Below the pieces are notes generated by a model that was not told the origin of the DNA, searched no databases, and saw nothing but the letters and a program-made list of their open reading frames with translations. Positions 9,085-16,972 of a stretch of 64,000 nt of DNA are shown here, in pieces. The position numbers and the translations under genes were made by a program. The number at the start of each line of letters is the position of its first letter. The stretch's first letter is position 1. The stretch covers positions 62,001 to 126,000 of the forward strand of contig CAVEFC010000001.1 in NCBI GenBank assembly GCA_963614875.1. Reading direction: 5' to 3'. This stretch comes from CAG-841 sp963614875. GTDB lineage: Bacteria; Bacillota; Clostridia; Oscillospirales; CAG-272.

Positions 9085-9151
9085 GAAAAATTTCCTCCTA
9101 ATTTTCAAGGCGTTTACGCATTTACTTCAGGCGGATATTTTTCCTTATTTA

Positions 9152-9177
9152 CTACAAAAAAGTAGACATTTTTTTAG
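9152..9177 (+). repeat. Left 26-bp recombination-site-like near-palindrome (core AG)
   Basis: Two 12-bp arms (CTACAAAAAAGT and ACATTTTTTTAG) flank a central AG at 9164-9165. The right site at 9267-9292, read on the other strand, has the same 12+2+12 layout and differs at only 3 of 26 positions. A 26-bp site with a 2-bp core is the format of Hin/Gin/Cin-type serine recombinases. Confidence 0.65.
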
Positions 9178-9280
9178 CGAAAAGTATTGACAAGAATGGC
9201 TATGTATGATATCCTTGAATGGAACAATGGCGGTCATTCACGCATCGAAGGTCGGTATTTTTCGTGCTATAAAAAAGTCT
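9164..9280. other. Candidate invertible promoter segment
   Basis: The stretch between the two inverted sites carries no open reading frame of note but does carry a well-formed promoter. It sits between the 3' end of a serine recombinase gene and the 5' end of the cohesin/dockerin operon. If strand exchange occurs at the 2-bp cores, positions x map to about 18444 minus x, which would place the -10 at about 9229-9234 on the minus strand, roughly 140 nt before the start at 9084. Confidence 0.55.
9187..9215 (+). promoter_or_regulatory. Promoter inside the invertible segment, pointing away from the operon
   Basis: TTGACA at 9187-9192, 17-bp spacer, extended -10 TGATATCCT (hexamer 9210-9215). The promoter at 12043-12071 has almost the same layout (TTGACA-17-TGATATCAT), which supports it as genuine. 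As drawn it fires rightward into the 3' end of the recombinase gene (antisense). No comparable promoter is seen on the minus strand between 9085 and 9298. Confidence 0.6.
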
Positions 9281-9292
9281 ACTTTTTTATAG
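9267..9292 (-). repeat. Right 26-bp recombination-site-like near-palindrome (core CT)
   Basis: Arms CTATAAAAAAGT and ACTTTTTTATAG are perfect reverse complements flanking CT at 9279-9280. It lies 6 bp beyond the stop codon of the recombinase gene and is in inverted orientation to the left site. Confidence 0.65.
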
Positions 9293-9298
9293 GCTTTT

Positions 9299-9895
9299 TT
9301 ATTTTTCGCGGAATTTGCGGAGCTTATTATAGAAAGTTGATATGCTCATATGGCATTTTTCGGCAGCTTCAAAGGAGCTAATCCTGCCTTTTTGCCAGCT
9401 TTCAACTATCTCTCCGAAGTCGTCGGGGATGGGAATTTCGGGTCTTCCGAAGCGCACTCCGTTCATTTTTGCGGCGGCTATTCCCTGCGCCTGACGTTTT
9501 TTTATATTTTCGCGCTCGTTCTGCGCAACAAACGACAAAACCTGAAGAACTATATCGGAAAGAAACGTTCCCATAAGGTTTTTTCCGTTGCGCGTGTCGA
9601 GCAGCGGCATATCTATTATTGAAATGTCTATCTTTTTTTCTTTGGTCAGAAATCTCCACTGTTCAAGTATTTCGTCATAATTGCGTCCCAGCCGGTCGAT
9701 ACTCAGCACAAACAATACGTCCCCGCTTCGCATTGCCCGCACCATTTTTTTGTATCCGGGGCGATCAAAACTTTTTCCGGATTGCTTATCTATGTAAATT
9801 CTGCTCTCCGGCACGTCAAGCTTTCTCATTTCAACAAGCTGACGGCTTTCGTTCTGATCAAAGGACGACACCCTGACATACCCGTATGATTTCAT
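9299..9895 (-). CDS. Small serine recombinase (Hin/resolvase family), candidate DNA invertase
   Basis: A 198-residue protein, the usual size of Hin, Gin or Tn3-type resolvases. The N-terminal catalytic domain opens with YGYVRVSS (nucleophile Ser10, Arg8) and continues with SIDRLGRN, the second conserved arginine cluster, and a long helix (QVLSFVAQNERENIKKRQAQG). The C-terminal 45 residues form a helix-turn-helix (SSFEAAEKCHMSISTFYNKL). A ribosome site AAAGGAAAGG precedes the start. A possible TATAAT lies at 9946-9951 on the minus strand with a poor -35. Position beside two inverted 26-bp sites favours an invertase acting in cis, but sequence alone does not separate invertase from resolvase. 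No Fis-type enhancer is recognised. Confidence 0.85.
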   Translation of the reverse strand: MKSYGYVRVSSFDQNESRQLVEMRKLDVPESRIYIDKQSGKSFDRPGYKKMVRAMRSGDVLFVLSIDRLGRNYDEILEQWRFLTKEKKIDISIIDMPLLDTRNGKNLMGTFLSDIVLQVLSFVAQNERENIKKRQAQGIAAAKMNGVRFGRPEIPIPDDFGEIVESWQKGRISSFEAAEKCHMSISTFYNKLRKFREK

Positions 9896-10049
9896 CTTGC
9901 CATTTCCTTTCCTTTGCTATCTGTAAATGTACCTCCTCGGTGTGAATTATATACACAGCCTGTAAATTATTCAGCACCAAAAGATAAAAAGTCACAAACA
10001 AATTACGAAAAATACAAAATTATCTTCGCAAAAGCCCTCGAAAACAATA

Positions 10050-10091
10050 ACGTCTGTAACCACAAAAACCCCGCTGTCAGCGGGGTTTTTG
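10050..10091. repeat. Right copy of 42-bp direct repeat; also terminator of the DUF896 gene
   Basis: Same 42 bp as 3021-3062 with one loop substitution. The perfect 12-bp hairpin with a TTTTT tail lies just beyond the stop of the leftward DUF896 gene and can terminate it on either strand. The flank at 9896-10049 holds no gene that I can see. Confidence 0.85.
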
Positions 10092-10098
10092 TTGTATT

Positions 10099-10317
10099 TC
10101 ATTCAAGCTCTTTTTTTCGCAGATCCGAAAGCTTCTCTATTGTTCCATCGGGACGTTTTATAACCGTATTTTCCAGCTGTCCGGCAAAGCTTGCGCGGAA
10201 ACGTCTGCGGAATTCGTCACGCAGTTTTATCTGCTCCGCTTTTTCCTCTTCGGTAAGTCCTTCCGATTTTTCTTTATGGGCAAGATCGTTTATTCTTCTT
10301 GTAAGTTCGTCTTTCAT
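10099..10317 (-). CDS. DUF896 family protein (YnzC-like)
   Basis: A 72-residue, highly charged helical protein. INDLAHKEKSEGLTEEEKAEQ and LRDEFRRRFRASF match the two-helix pattern of the DUF896/YnzC family found across Firmicutes, whose role is unresolved (YneA/SOS-linked in Bacillus by operon). AAGGAAG lies before the start. Its terminator is the hairpin in the repeat at 10050-10091. It is the first housekeeping-type gene to the right of the island. Confidence 0.85.
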   Translation of the reverse strand: MKDELTRRINDLAHKEKSEGLTEEEKAEQIKLRDEFRRRFRASFAGQLENTVIKRPDGTIEKLSDLRKKELE

Positions 10318-10393
10318 TTCGGTACTTCCTTTCCGATATTTTATTCGGTATTATATATTATATCATACATTATTATAACAATCAATCACTTTA

Positions 10394-10972
10394 TCAACCG
10401 TTTCGATTGTTTTTTTGCAACAGATATCCTGCGAAAAGATACGAACAGAATATCAGAAGCGCGGCGTTTTCCGCCGTGTAAAAAAATATATAAACGGCAA
10501 GAATCCAAAGAAAAAACAGGCTTACCGCGGTTGTGAATTCAACAATTTTCTCTCCCGCGCCCTCGCCGAGCAGAAACGACGCCGCCGAAGAAATTATTCT
10601 TCCGCCGTCAAGGGTTGCCATCGGAAGCATATTCACGGCAAGAGTTATCTCCGAAAACAGCCTTATGTTTTCTGCGCACGGAAAATATTGTGCGCAGAGA
10701 ATTATGAATATATTTTCAAGCGGTCCGGCAAAGGCAATAAGCGCTTCCTCCGCATAAGATGACGCCGCCGATATCTTCATACTTATTCCCACGGGCATAA
10801 GCGTGATTTTTTCTATTCTTTTTCCGAGCAGAAGCGCCGCCGTTCCGTGTCCCGTTTCGTGAAGCACGGTCACGATTATAACCGAAAGGCTCTGCTCCTT
10901 CGGCGCGGCAAAGAGAAGCAGAAAAATTCCCGCCGCGGCAAAGGGATGAACCGAAAAACGAGGCAGCTTCAT
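10394..10972 (-). CDS. M50 family intramembrane metalloprotease (SpoIVFB-like)
   Basis: A 192-residue, highly hydrophobic protein. The zinc motif HETGH lies near residue 39 inside a membrane helix, followed by GKRIEKITLMPVG and the second metal motif NMLPMATLDGGRI near residue 115, as in site-2 proteases. The CBS domain of Bacillus SpoIVFB is absent. It overlaps the upstream YtvI-like gene by 4 bp, so the two are co-translated. SpoIVFB cleaves pro-sigma-K, and a pro-sigma-K is encoded at 16973-17665, so it is a candidate processing enzyme (inference). It could also be a general regulated protease. Confidence 0.75.
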   Translation of the reverse strand: MKLPRFSVHPFAAAGIFLLLFAAPKEQSLSVIIVTVLHETGHGTAALLLGKRIEKITLMPVGISMKISAASSYAEEALIAFAGPLENIFIILCAQYFPCAENIRLFSEITLAVNMLPMATLDGGRIISSAASFLLGEGAGEKIVEFTTAVSLFFLWILAVYIFFYTAENAALLIFCSYLFAGYLLQKNNRNG

Positions 10973-11997
10973 AACGGAATCCTTTCCTTTTTATTTTTTA
11001 TAACGGCTGCGGCTACGGATACGGCAATCGGAGAAAGCACTGCGCCCGCTCCGCCGAAAAGCTTTATTCCGGCATACATTGCGAAAAGAGAAAGCACCGG
11101 CGGAATTCCCGCGCCCTCGCCTATCAGCTTCGGTTCGAGCATCTGTCTTGCAAGCACGGTAATTCCCCATAATATTATAAGGAAAAGCGCCGTCCTTTTT
11201 TCGCCCGAAAGAAACGATATCGCCGCATACGGCACAAGTATTATACCCGTTCCCACCGCGGGAAGCGCGTCGAGCATCGCGGCTGTGACCGCCAGCGCAA
11301 GCGAATATCTCACGCCAAGAACCGAAAGCCCGAGATAAAGCAGAGAAAACATAAAAAACGCTATAAGCGCCTCAGAGCAAAAGGTTTTCCATACGGCTGA
11401 CGCCGCGCCCGTTTTTATTTTTCCCGTCGGAAAATATTTTTTTGCAAGCGCCGAAATTTCGTCAAATCCGAAGCAAAGCATTATTCCGGAAGAAATTGCG
11501 ACAAACGAAAAAAGCAGAATCGCAGGCACTCCCGCCGCAATTTTCCCGAGCAACGACGACGCCGCGGAAAACATCGAATCGGTGAGCTTTTTCACAAGCG
11601 CCGCAATTATTTCTCCGGTTTCGTCGTCATCGCCGCCGAATATTTTTTCGGAAATAAAGTCGGGCAAAAGCCTCAGCTTTCCGAGCAAAGCGCTTATTTT
11701 TCCCTCGTCGCGTCGCCATGCAAAATACATTTCGCTCAGCTGGCCGTATATCATTCTGCCGGCAAGAGCGATAATTCCTATCAGCATTGCGTAGATAAGC
11801 GCGGAGATGAATGCCGCCATCCGTTTTTTAGCGGCGCTTTTATGAAATCCGAGCTTTTCGGCGCTTTTTACGGAGAAAAACGCCACGACAAAGCCGACGG
11901 CGAAGGGAGCGATCGGCGGCAAAAAAATTTTCATTCCGAAAGTCACGGCGCAAACCATCAAAACCGCCGTCACAGCTGACTTTTTCGTTTTTGTCAT
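10969..11997 (-). CDS. AI-2E/PerM-family permease, sporulation YtvI-like
   Basis: A 342-residue membrane protein with about eight hydrophobic segments: two at the N-terminus, a soluble central stretch at about 80-130 (MYFAWRRDEGKISALL), then a cluster to the C-terminus including the family motif around PKLIGEGAGIPPVLSLFAMYAG. In spore formers the close relative YtvI is made during sporulation. It starts a two-gene unit with the M50 protease, stop and start overlapping by 4 bp. Substrate unknown; the AI-2 name should not be taken as function. Confidence 0.75.
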   Translation of the reverse strand: MTKTKKSAVTAVLMVCAVTFGMKIFLPPIAPFAVGFVVAFFSVKSAEKLGFHKSAAKKRMAAFISALIYAMLIGIIALAGRMIYGQLSEMYFAWRRDEGKISALLGKLRLLPDFISEKIFGGDDDETGEIIAALVKKLTDSMFSAASSLLGKIAAGVPAILLFSFVAISSGIMLCFGFDEISALAKKYFPTGKIKTGAASAVWKTFCSEALIAFFMFSLLYLGLSVLGVRYSLALAVTAAMLDALPAVGTGIILVPYAAISFLSGEKRTALFLIILWGITVLARQMLEPKLIGEGAGIPPVLSLFAMYAGIKLFGGAGAVLSPIAVSVAAAVIKNKKERIPL

Positions 11998-12042
11998 AGC
12001 TTTTCGCCTTTCTCGTTATATTTTAACATTTGGTTAATTTTA

Positions 12043-12071
12043 TTGACAAAGCGCACCGATTGTGATATCAT
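12043..12071 (+). promoter_or_regulatory. Extended -10 promoter for the LRR lipoprotein
   Basis: TTGACA at 12043-12048, 17-bp spacer, TGATATCAT with hexamer 12066-12071. It is nearly identical in layout to the promoter in the invertible segment. Confidence 0.75.
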
Positions 12072-12124
12072 TGATGCGTATACAAGCTTACAGCTGAATA
12101 TTTTTAATGAGGATAGATAAATAT

Positions 12125-12895
12125 ATGAAAAAATTTGCTGCTTTATTTCTCGTTCTTACATTTATAGTTGCCTGCGCGGCAGCCTGCAAAAAAAATCCGA
12201 CTCCCAATCCCGACGTGACCGTCGGCACAACGACCACCGGATCCGCCGCGACAACCGGCACCAAAGGCACGGAAACCACCGAAACGACTCCCGCGGAAAC
12301 GACAACGACCTCCGCCGCAAGATTTACGGAAGTAAAGGACGGCGATTTCTCATACAGAATACTCAAGGATGATGACGGCAAATATTACGCCGTGGCAGTT
12401 ATCAACTGGTCGGGAAGCGACGAATCCCTCGTTATTCCCTCCTCATACACATACAGGGGCACAACCTATGATGTTGTCCGTATAGGAAGCAATACCAACG
12501 CAAGAATAGGTCAGTCCATTCACAACGTAACGGAGCTTACCATTCCGGCATCCGTAAAAACAATAAGCTCCGGTGCCTTTCTCGGTGCGCTCAAGCTTGA
12601 AAAAATCAACTTCTCCGAAGGTCTTGAATCCATCGGCGAAATGACCTTCTGGTGCTGCGTAAGCCTCAAAGACGTTACGCTTCCTTCCACGCTCAAGGAA
12701 ATCGGCGCAAACGCATTCTCCGGCTGCACGGCGATAGAATCCATAACGGTTCCTTCCTCCGTAACGACAATTGGCGCGGGCGCATTCTCAGGCTGCTCGT
12801 CGCTCAAAACGATAACTCTTCCTTCGGCGTTCCGCGCTCAGGAAGCAGAGCTTTTCAACGGCTCTCCCAACGTTCAGATAACCTACGTTGACTGA
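12125..12895 (+). CDS. Secreted lipoprotein with BspA-type leucine-rich repeats
   Basis: A 256-residue protein. The start at 12125 has GAGGA 12 nt upstream; the ATG at 12107 overlaps that site. The N-terminus is a lipoprotein signal (FIVACAAACKK). A Thr-rich linker of about 40 residues follows, then a short beta region, then four or more LRR_5 units of about 23 residues (LTIPASVKTISSGAF, VTLPSTLKEIGANAF, ITVPSSVTTIGAGAF). BspA-like repeats usually mediate binding at the cell surface. Monocistronic, with its own promoter and terminator. Confidence 0.85.
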   Translation: MKKFAALFLVLTFIVACAAACKKNPTPNPDVTVGTTTTGSAATTGTKGTETTETTPAETTTTSAARFTEVKDGDFSYRILKDDDGKYYAVAVINWSGSDESLVIPSSYTYRGTTYDVVRIGSNTNARIGQSIHNVTELTIPASVKTISSGAFLGALKLEKINFSEGLESIGEMTFWCCVSLKDVTLPSTLKEIGANAFSGCTAIESITVPSSVTTIGAGAFSGCSSLKTITLPSAFRAQEAELFNGSPNVQITYVD

Positions 12896-12909
12896 TTGAC
12901 AAAAAGCTT

Positions 12910-12960
12910 CACCCCTTCATAACATGGAAAGACGACCATGTTGTAAAGGGGTGTTTTTTT
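12910..12960 (+). terminator. Terminator after the LRR lipoprotein, overlapping the next gene's start
   Basis: An 18-bp inverted repeat (12910-12927 with 12936-12953, two mismatches) followed by seven T. Its 3' arm contains AAGGGGTG, the only ribosome-site-like sequence for the following gene, and the T-run supplies its TTG start. Confidence 0.8.
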
Positions 12961-14239
12961 GTCTTTATATACAGTAAAATCGGGCGATTCTCTGTACTCG
13001 ATTGCAAAAGCCTTCGGAACAGAGCCTGCGCTTATCGCCGAATGGAATGGACTTTCCGCTCCGTATCCGCTTGCGGTCGGACAGTCGCTTCTGATTCTTT
13101 CTCCCGTACAGACGCACACCGTCGTGCGCGGAGATACCGTGTTTTCCGTATGCTCGCGCTACGGAATAACGCAAAACGAGCTGTTTTGCAAAAATCCTTC
13201 GCTGTGCGGCGGATATGTTCCGCTTTCCGTGGGGCAGACGCTCGTCACGGAATTTGCCGAAAAGCCGGATGATAAAATGTTTTCCTACGCATACGCCTAT
13301 ACTTTTATAGAGGAACGGATTCTGCGGCAGACGCTTCCGTATCTGTCGGCGCTCGCGCCGTTTACCTACGGCTTTACCCCCGACGGAGATCTGCTTTCTC
13401 TGTCCGATTCAAAGCTGCTTTCGGCTTGCCGCGACTACGGCATAACGCCGCTTATGCATCTTTCGACGCTCACCGAAAGCGGCGGATTTTCAAACGAGCT
13501 TGCAAGCGGACTTTTCTCCTCCGAGCAGGCGCAGGAAAATCTGATAGGCGAAATCATAACCGAAATGACGGAAAAGGGCTACGGAGGACTCGACATCGAT
13601 TTTGAATTCGTCTTTGCCTACGATGCCGCGGCGTACGCGGACTTCATTGCAAAGGCAAGGGCGGCGCTTGCTCCTTACGGCTATACCGTTTATGCGGCGC
13701 TTGCACCGAAAACCTCCGCCTCGCAATCCGGACTTTTATACGAGGGACATCTTTACGATAAAATAGGCGCGGCGGCGGATAAAGTTTTTCTTATGACATA
13801 CGAATGGGGCTATACCTACGGTCCGCCGATGGCGGTAGCCCCGATAAACGCGGTGCGTCGCGTGCTTGACTATGCGATAACGGAAATCCCCGCCGAAAAA
13901 ATCATTATGGGGATTCCGAATTACGCATACGACTGGACGCTTCCCTACAAATCCGGAGAAACGCGCGCAAAGCTGATATCAAACGAAGAAGCCGTAAGAA
14001 CAGCCGTAAAAAACAACGCCGAAATAAAATTCGATGAAGCGGCTCAGTCGCCTTATTTCAATTATTATTCGGACGGCAGACAGCACGAGGTATGGTTTGA
14101 AGATCCGCGCTCGATAGAAGCAAAGCTTTCGCTTCCGAAGGAATACGGATTTTTCGGCGTGGGCTATTGGAACGCAATGCGTCCGTTCAATTCAAACTGG
14201 CTGATTCTCTCTCAGCTATACGGAGTAAAAGCGCTGTAA
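12959..14239 (+). CDS. LysM-GH18 spore peptidoglycan hydrolase (YaaH/SleL-like)
   Basis: A 426-residue protein with two N-terminal LysM domains (YTVKSGDSLYSIAKAFG at residue 4; HTVVRGDTVFSVCSRYG at about 51) and a GH18 barrel from about 105. The catalytic signature is GGLDIDFEF, carrying the general-acid Glu, and MTYEWGYTYGPP lies in a later strand. There is no signal peptide, as is common for spore-coat-delivered YaaH/SleL enzymes that act on cortex muramic-lactam glycan. The start is TTG at 12959: no in-frame ATG or GTG lies between the upstream stop and there, and AAGGGGTG is 5 nt before it. That places the start inside the terminator of the preceding gene. Confidence 0.82.
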   Translation: MSLYTVKSGDSLYSIAKAFGTEPALIAEWNGLSAPYPLAVGQSLLILSPVQTHTVVRGDTVFSVCSRYGITQNELFCKNPSLCGGYVPLSVGQTLVTEFAEKPDDKMFSYAYAYTFIEERILRQTLPYLSALAPFTYGFTPDGDLLSLSDSKLLSACRDYGITPLMHLSTLTESGGFSNELASGLFSSEQAQENLIGEIITEMTEKGYGGLDIDFEFVFAYDAAAYADFIAKARAALAPYGYTVYAALAPKTSASQSGLLYEGHLYDKIGAAADKVFLMTYEWGYTYGPPMAVAPINAVRRVLDYAITEIPAEKIIMGIPNYAYDWTLPYKSGETRAKLISNEEAVRTAVKNNAEIKFDEAAQSPYFNYYSDGRQHEVWFEDPRSIEAKLSLPKEYGFFGVGYWNAMRPFNSNWLILSQLYGVKAL

Positions 14240-14278
14240 AAAAATATGCGGAAAGCAAAAAGCCTTCCGCATATTTTT
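14240..14278. terminator. Bidirectional terminator between convergent genes
   Basis: AAAAATATGCGGAA (14240-14253) pairs with TTCCGCATATTTTT (14265-14278). It serves the rightward LysM-GH18 gene and overlaps the stop of the leftward ThrE gene. Confidence 0.85.
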
Positions 14279-15551
14279 ATTTTGCTTTAAGCCTGCTTAC
14301 GCCTTTCATTAAAGTGCTCAGCAGAGTATACATTGTGATAAGTCCGAGCGCGATGGCTCCGGCGACCATAAGCGTGGAGCTGAGCGCCGAGTTTGCAAGC
14401 GGATCGCCGCTTATAAGATAATAAACCGCGCGATAAATTCCCGCGCCGGGCACAAGAGGAATTATTCCGCAGATAAGAAATATCGTTTCCGGAGCTTTGA
14501 GAAGTCTTGCGAAAATATAAGCGAAAAGCTCCGCGAGCAGTGCGCCGAGAAACGCTCCCCATACGTCGCCCATACCGTTATAAAAGCCGAAAAGATTGGC
14601 AACCCAGCCCATCGCCGCGGTAAAGGCGGAAGCGATTATAAACTTTTTCGGCACATCGAGTATAAACGAAAATCCGACAATCGAGAAAGCCGCCGCCACA
14701 AAGCCGACCGCATATCCGACAAAGCCCTCTCTTGTTATGCTTGTTATAAAGCCTATCGTTTCGGGAGCAATGCCTACCTTGCGGCAGAAGAATATTCCTG
14801 CGCCGACGCCAACGGCAACAGCCGCGGCTATCATAAACGCTTCCACCATTCTCGCGCAGGCGGAAATAAAGTCGCCCTGAAGCACGTCGCGCACGGCATT
14901 TGTTATGGCAACCCCGGGAACAAGCGGCATTATTCCGCCGACGATTATATACTGCTGATGAAGCTCCGTTCCCGTTTTCATCGCACCGTATACGCACAGA
15001 AGCGAAACCACCGTTATCGTCGCCGCACAAAGCACGTCGCACAGGAAATCCATACCTATGAATTTACGCAGATAATAGTTTTCAAACGACATTACAAGCC
15101 CCGCAAGAAGCGCTACCGCGGCGTCCGCGATCGAGCCTCCGTAAAGCAGAGAAAACATACTTGTCGCAAGCATAACGCCGATAGCCTTCATCGCGATGCC
15201 GTAAAAATGCTCGTTTTTTATTTTTTCAAGGCGTGATTTTGCCTCGTCAAGAGTTATTTTTCCTCCGCAGAAATCGCGGGAAACATTGTTTACAAGATAT
15301 ATTTTTGAAAGGTTGTTTGTTCCGGGCGCTATTCTGCGCGTTATCGAAAGCGTTTCCTTTTTGTCGTCGGAAAGAGTAACCGTTATTCCCGTCGGCAGAA
15401 CAAATGCGTCCGCCTGAGAAAAGCCCGTTGTCTGAAGTATTCTCGATATGGTATCCTCAACGCGATGAGTTTCCGCGCCGGAGCTCATCATTATCTGCCC
15501 CGCAAGTATAGCCATATCGACAAGCTCGCGGTAATAAAACGAATCTTCCAT
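14277..15551 (-). CDS. Threonine/serine exporter ThrE family (fused DUF1212 + DUF3815)
   Basis: A 424-residue protein. The N-terminal soluble part (about 1-125) has the family features MSSGAETHRVEDTI and the proposed hydrolase-like region. About ten membrane segments follow in two similar halves, with the repeated motif GGIMPLVPGVAITNAVRD / CGIIPLVPGAGIYRAVYY at about 205 and 370. Family members export Thr or Ser at the plasma membrane. It is the third gene of a leftward unit behind DUF2500 and ppx, 13 nt after the ppx stop. Confidence 0.85.
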   Translation of the reverse strand: MEDSFYYRELVDMAILAGQIMMSSGAETHRVEDTISRILQTTGFSQADAFVLPTGITVTLSDDKKETLSITRRIAPGTNNLSKIYLVNNVSRDFCGGKITLDEAKSRLEKIKNEHFYGIAMKAIGVMLATSMFSLLYGGSIADAAVALLAGLVMSFENYYLRKFIGMDFLCDVLCAATITVVSLLCVYGAMKTGTELHQQYIIVGGIMPLVPGVAITNAVRDVLQGDFISACARMVEAFMIAAAVAVGVGAGIFFCRKVGIAPETIGFITSITREGFVGYAVGFVAAAFSIVGFSFILDVPKKFIIASAFTAAMGWVANLFGFYNGMGDVWGAFLGALLAELFAYIFARLLKAPETIFLICGIIPLVPGAGIYRAVYYLISGDPLANSALSSTLMVAGAIALGLITMYTLLSTLMKGVSRLKAK

Positions 15552-15564
15552 AATTCCTCCGAAT

Positions 15565-16515
15565 TTATTTTGCGTTTTTTCTTTCTTCGATTATCCGCGC
15601 GACAAAGCCCTCACGCACGCCGGCTCCGCTTATCACAAGCTTTTCCGTGCCGCAGTATTTTATTATCTCGCAGAGAGCGACCGTGCCGGGAGCAACCGTT
15701 GCCACCCTGTCCGGAGCGTATCGTTTTATCGCCGCACCGCCGTCGGAAAGCACCGTGTCGCGAACGGAAATCATATCCTCTGCCGTCATTTCAAAGCCGT
15801 CAAGCGAGGAGGGGTTCAGCCTTGCGCCCATAAAAATTCGGGCTGCGGCTCTTGCAGTGCCGCCTATAAGATACGCCGTTCCGCCAACACCCGAAAATTC
15901 GGGATGAGCCGAAAGCAGTCCGTTTACATAAGACTTTATGCTTTCCGCCTCCTCTCCGGTCACGGAAAGAGGAGCTTTCACATATTTTTTGGAAAGCGCA
16001 AGACAGCCTATCGGAAAGCTGTGGGCATTCTGCTTTTTACCGTCCGCAAAGCTCACCGTTTCCGTGCTTCCGCCGCCCATATCGATTGTTACGCCCTTTT
16101 GGGCAAGCGATTTTTCAAAACGCTTAAGCGTTGCGTAAAAATCAAGCTCCGCTTCTTCCTCTCCCGATATTACGGTTATTTCCGTTCCGAGCCGCCTTTT
16201 TATCGAAGCCAGCACCTTATCGGTATTTGAAAGTCCGCGCAGGCTTGCCGTCGCAAACGCGAAAAAGTCGTCTGCCGGCAACGAATTTGCCCTTGCAAGA
16301 TATTCGCGCAGAACGGCAAAAAGCCTTCCCTCTCCGTCCGGAGAAAGCCTTCCGCCCGAGGTATATGCCGCAAGTCCGAGCATACTCCGCGCGGAATCGC
16401 AAACGGAAAATTCTCCCGTTTCGGTGTTTACATCATATATATTCATTCTGACGCTGTTCGCGCCTATATCCACCACCGCAATTTTTTCGGTGGGATCAAA
16501 AAACGTGTCTTTCAT
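15565..16515 (-). CDS. Ppx/GppA-family phosphatase
   Basis: A 316-residue protein, about the length of single-module Ppx/GppA enzymes. The ASKHA phosphate-binding motifs are visible: VVDIGANSVRMNIYD near residue 14, FATASLRGLSN near 87, ISGEEEAELDF near 116 and IDMGGGSTETVSF near 142. These enzymes hydrolyse polyphosphate or pppGpp in the cytoplasm. Sequence does not decide between the two. ATGA overlap of 4 bp with the upstream DUF2500 gene. Confidence 0.85.
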   Translation of the reverse strand: MKDTFFDPTEKIAVVDIGANSVRMNIYDVNTETGEFSVCDSARSMLGLAAYTSGGRLSPDGEGRLFAVLREYLARANSLPADDFFAFATASLRGLSNTDKVLASIKRRLGTEITVISGEEEAELDFYATLKRFEKSLAQKGVTIDMGGGSTETVSFADGKKQNAHSFPIGCLALSKKYVKAPLSVTGEEAESIKSYVNGLLSAHPEFSGVGGTAYLIGGTARAAARIFMGARLNPSSLDGFEMTAEDMISVRDTVLSDGGAAIKRYAPDRVATVAPGTVALCEIIKYCGTEKLVISGAGVREGFVARIIEERKNAK

Positions 16516-16838
16516 ATAACAAAAGAAATGAACTCCGTGCCGCGAACGGTTATCGTTCCATCGTCGCCCTCGGCAAAATACAGATACGCATCGGACGACA
16601 CGCGGTATTCGGCTCTGTCGCCGGTTCTGTATTCAAACGTTATAAAATACGTCTTTGCCTTTTCCGACACGGCGCAGCTCCTTTTGGAAACCACCCTTGC
16701 CGGCGCCGATATTCTCGGCAGCGAAAAATTCTTTTTCGAGCCGCCGACAGCACGCGATACGGTTATCGTCATTATAACGATCGCCGCGGCAAAACAGACA
16801 AACACAAGTATTCCGCCGATGCTGGAAGCATAGTCCAT
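16512..16838 (-). CDS. DUF2500 family membrane protein
   Basis: A 108-residue protein with an N-terminal membrane helix (GGILVFVCFAAAIVIMTIT, residues 8-26) and a small beta domain (PARVVSKRS, TYFITFEYRTGDRAEYRVS, EGDDGTITVRGTEFISF) that matches DUF2500. Function unknown. GGAGGTT precedes the start. First gene of the leftward unit with ppx and thrE. Confidence 0.8.
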   Translation of the reverse strand: MDYASSIGGILVFVCFAAAIVIMTITVSRAVGGSKKNFSLPRISAPARVVSKRSCAVSEKAKTYFITFEYRTGDRAEYRVSSDAYLYFAEGDDGTITVRGTEFISFVI

Positions 16839-16972
16839 TTCTCAACCTCCGGAAAATGATTGCCCTATGATTATACACCATAAAAACAAAAATCGCAATA
16901 GAAATACGAAAAAGTACTTGCTCTGCGGAATATAATTTTATAAACGCTGAAAACGGAGGCTTTTTACACAAA

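Noticed and set aside
9152..9292. The two AT-rich palindromes as simple terminators
   Set aside because: The stems are almost pure A-T, lack a GC core, and share a specific 26-bp 12+2+12 layout in inverted orientation, which fits recombinase sites better.
9930..9940. Strong ribosome-site-like GAGGAGGTAC on the minus strand upstream of the recombinase
   Set aside because: No start codon follows at a suitable distance. A three-codon ORF (ATG GCA AGA TGA) overlapping the recombinase start exists but is too short to support.
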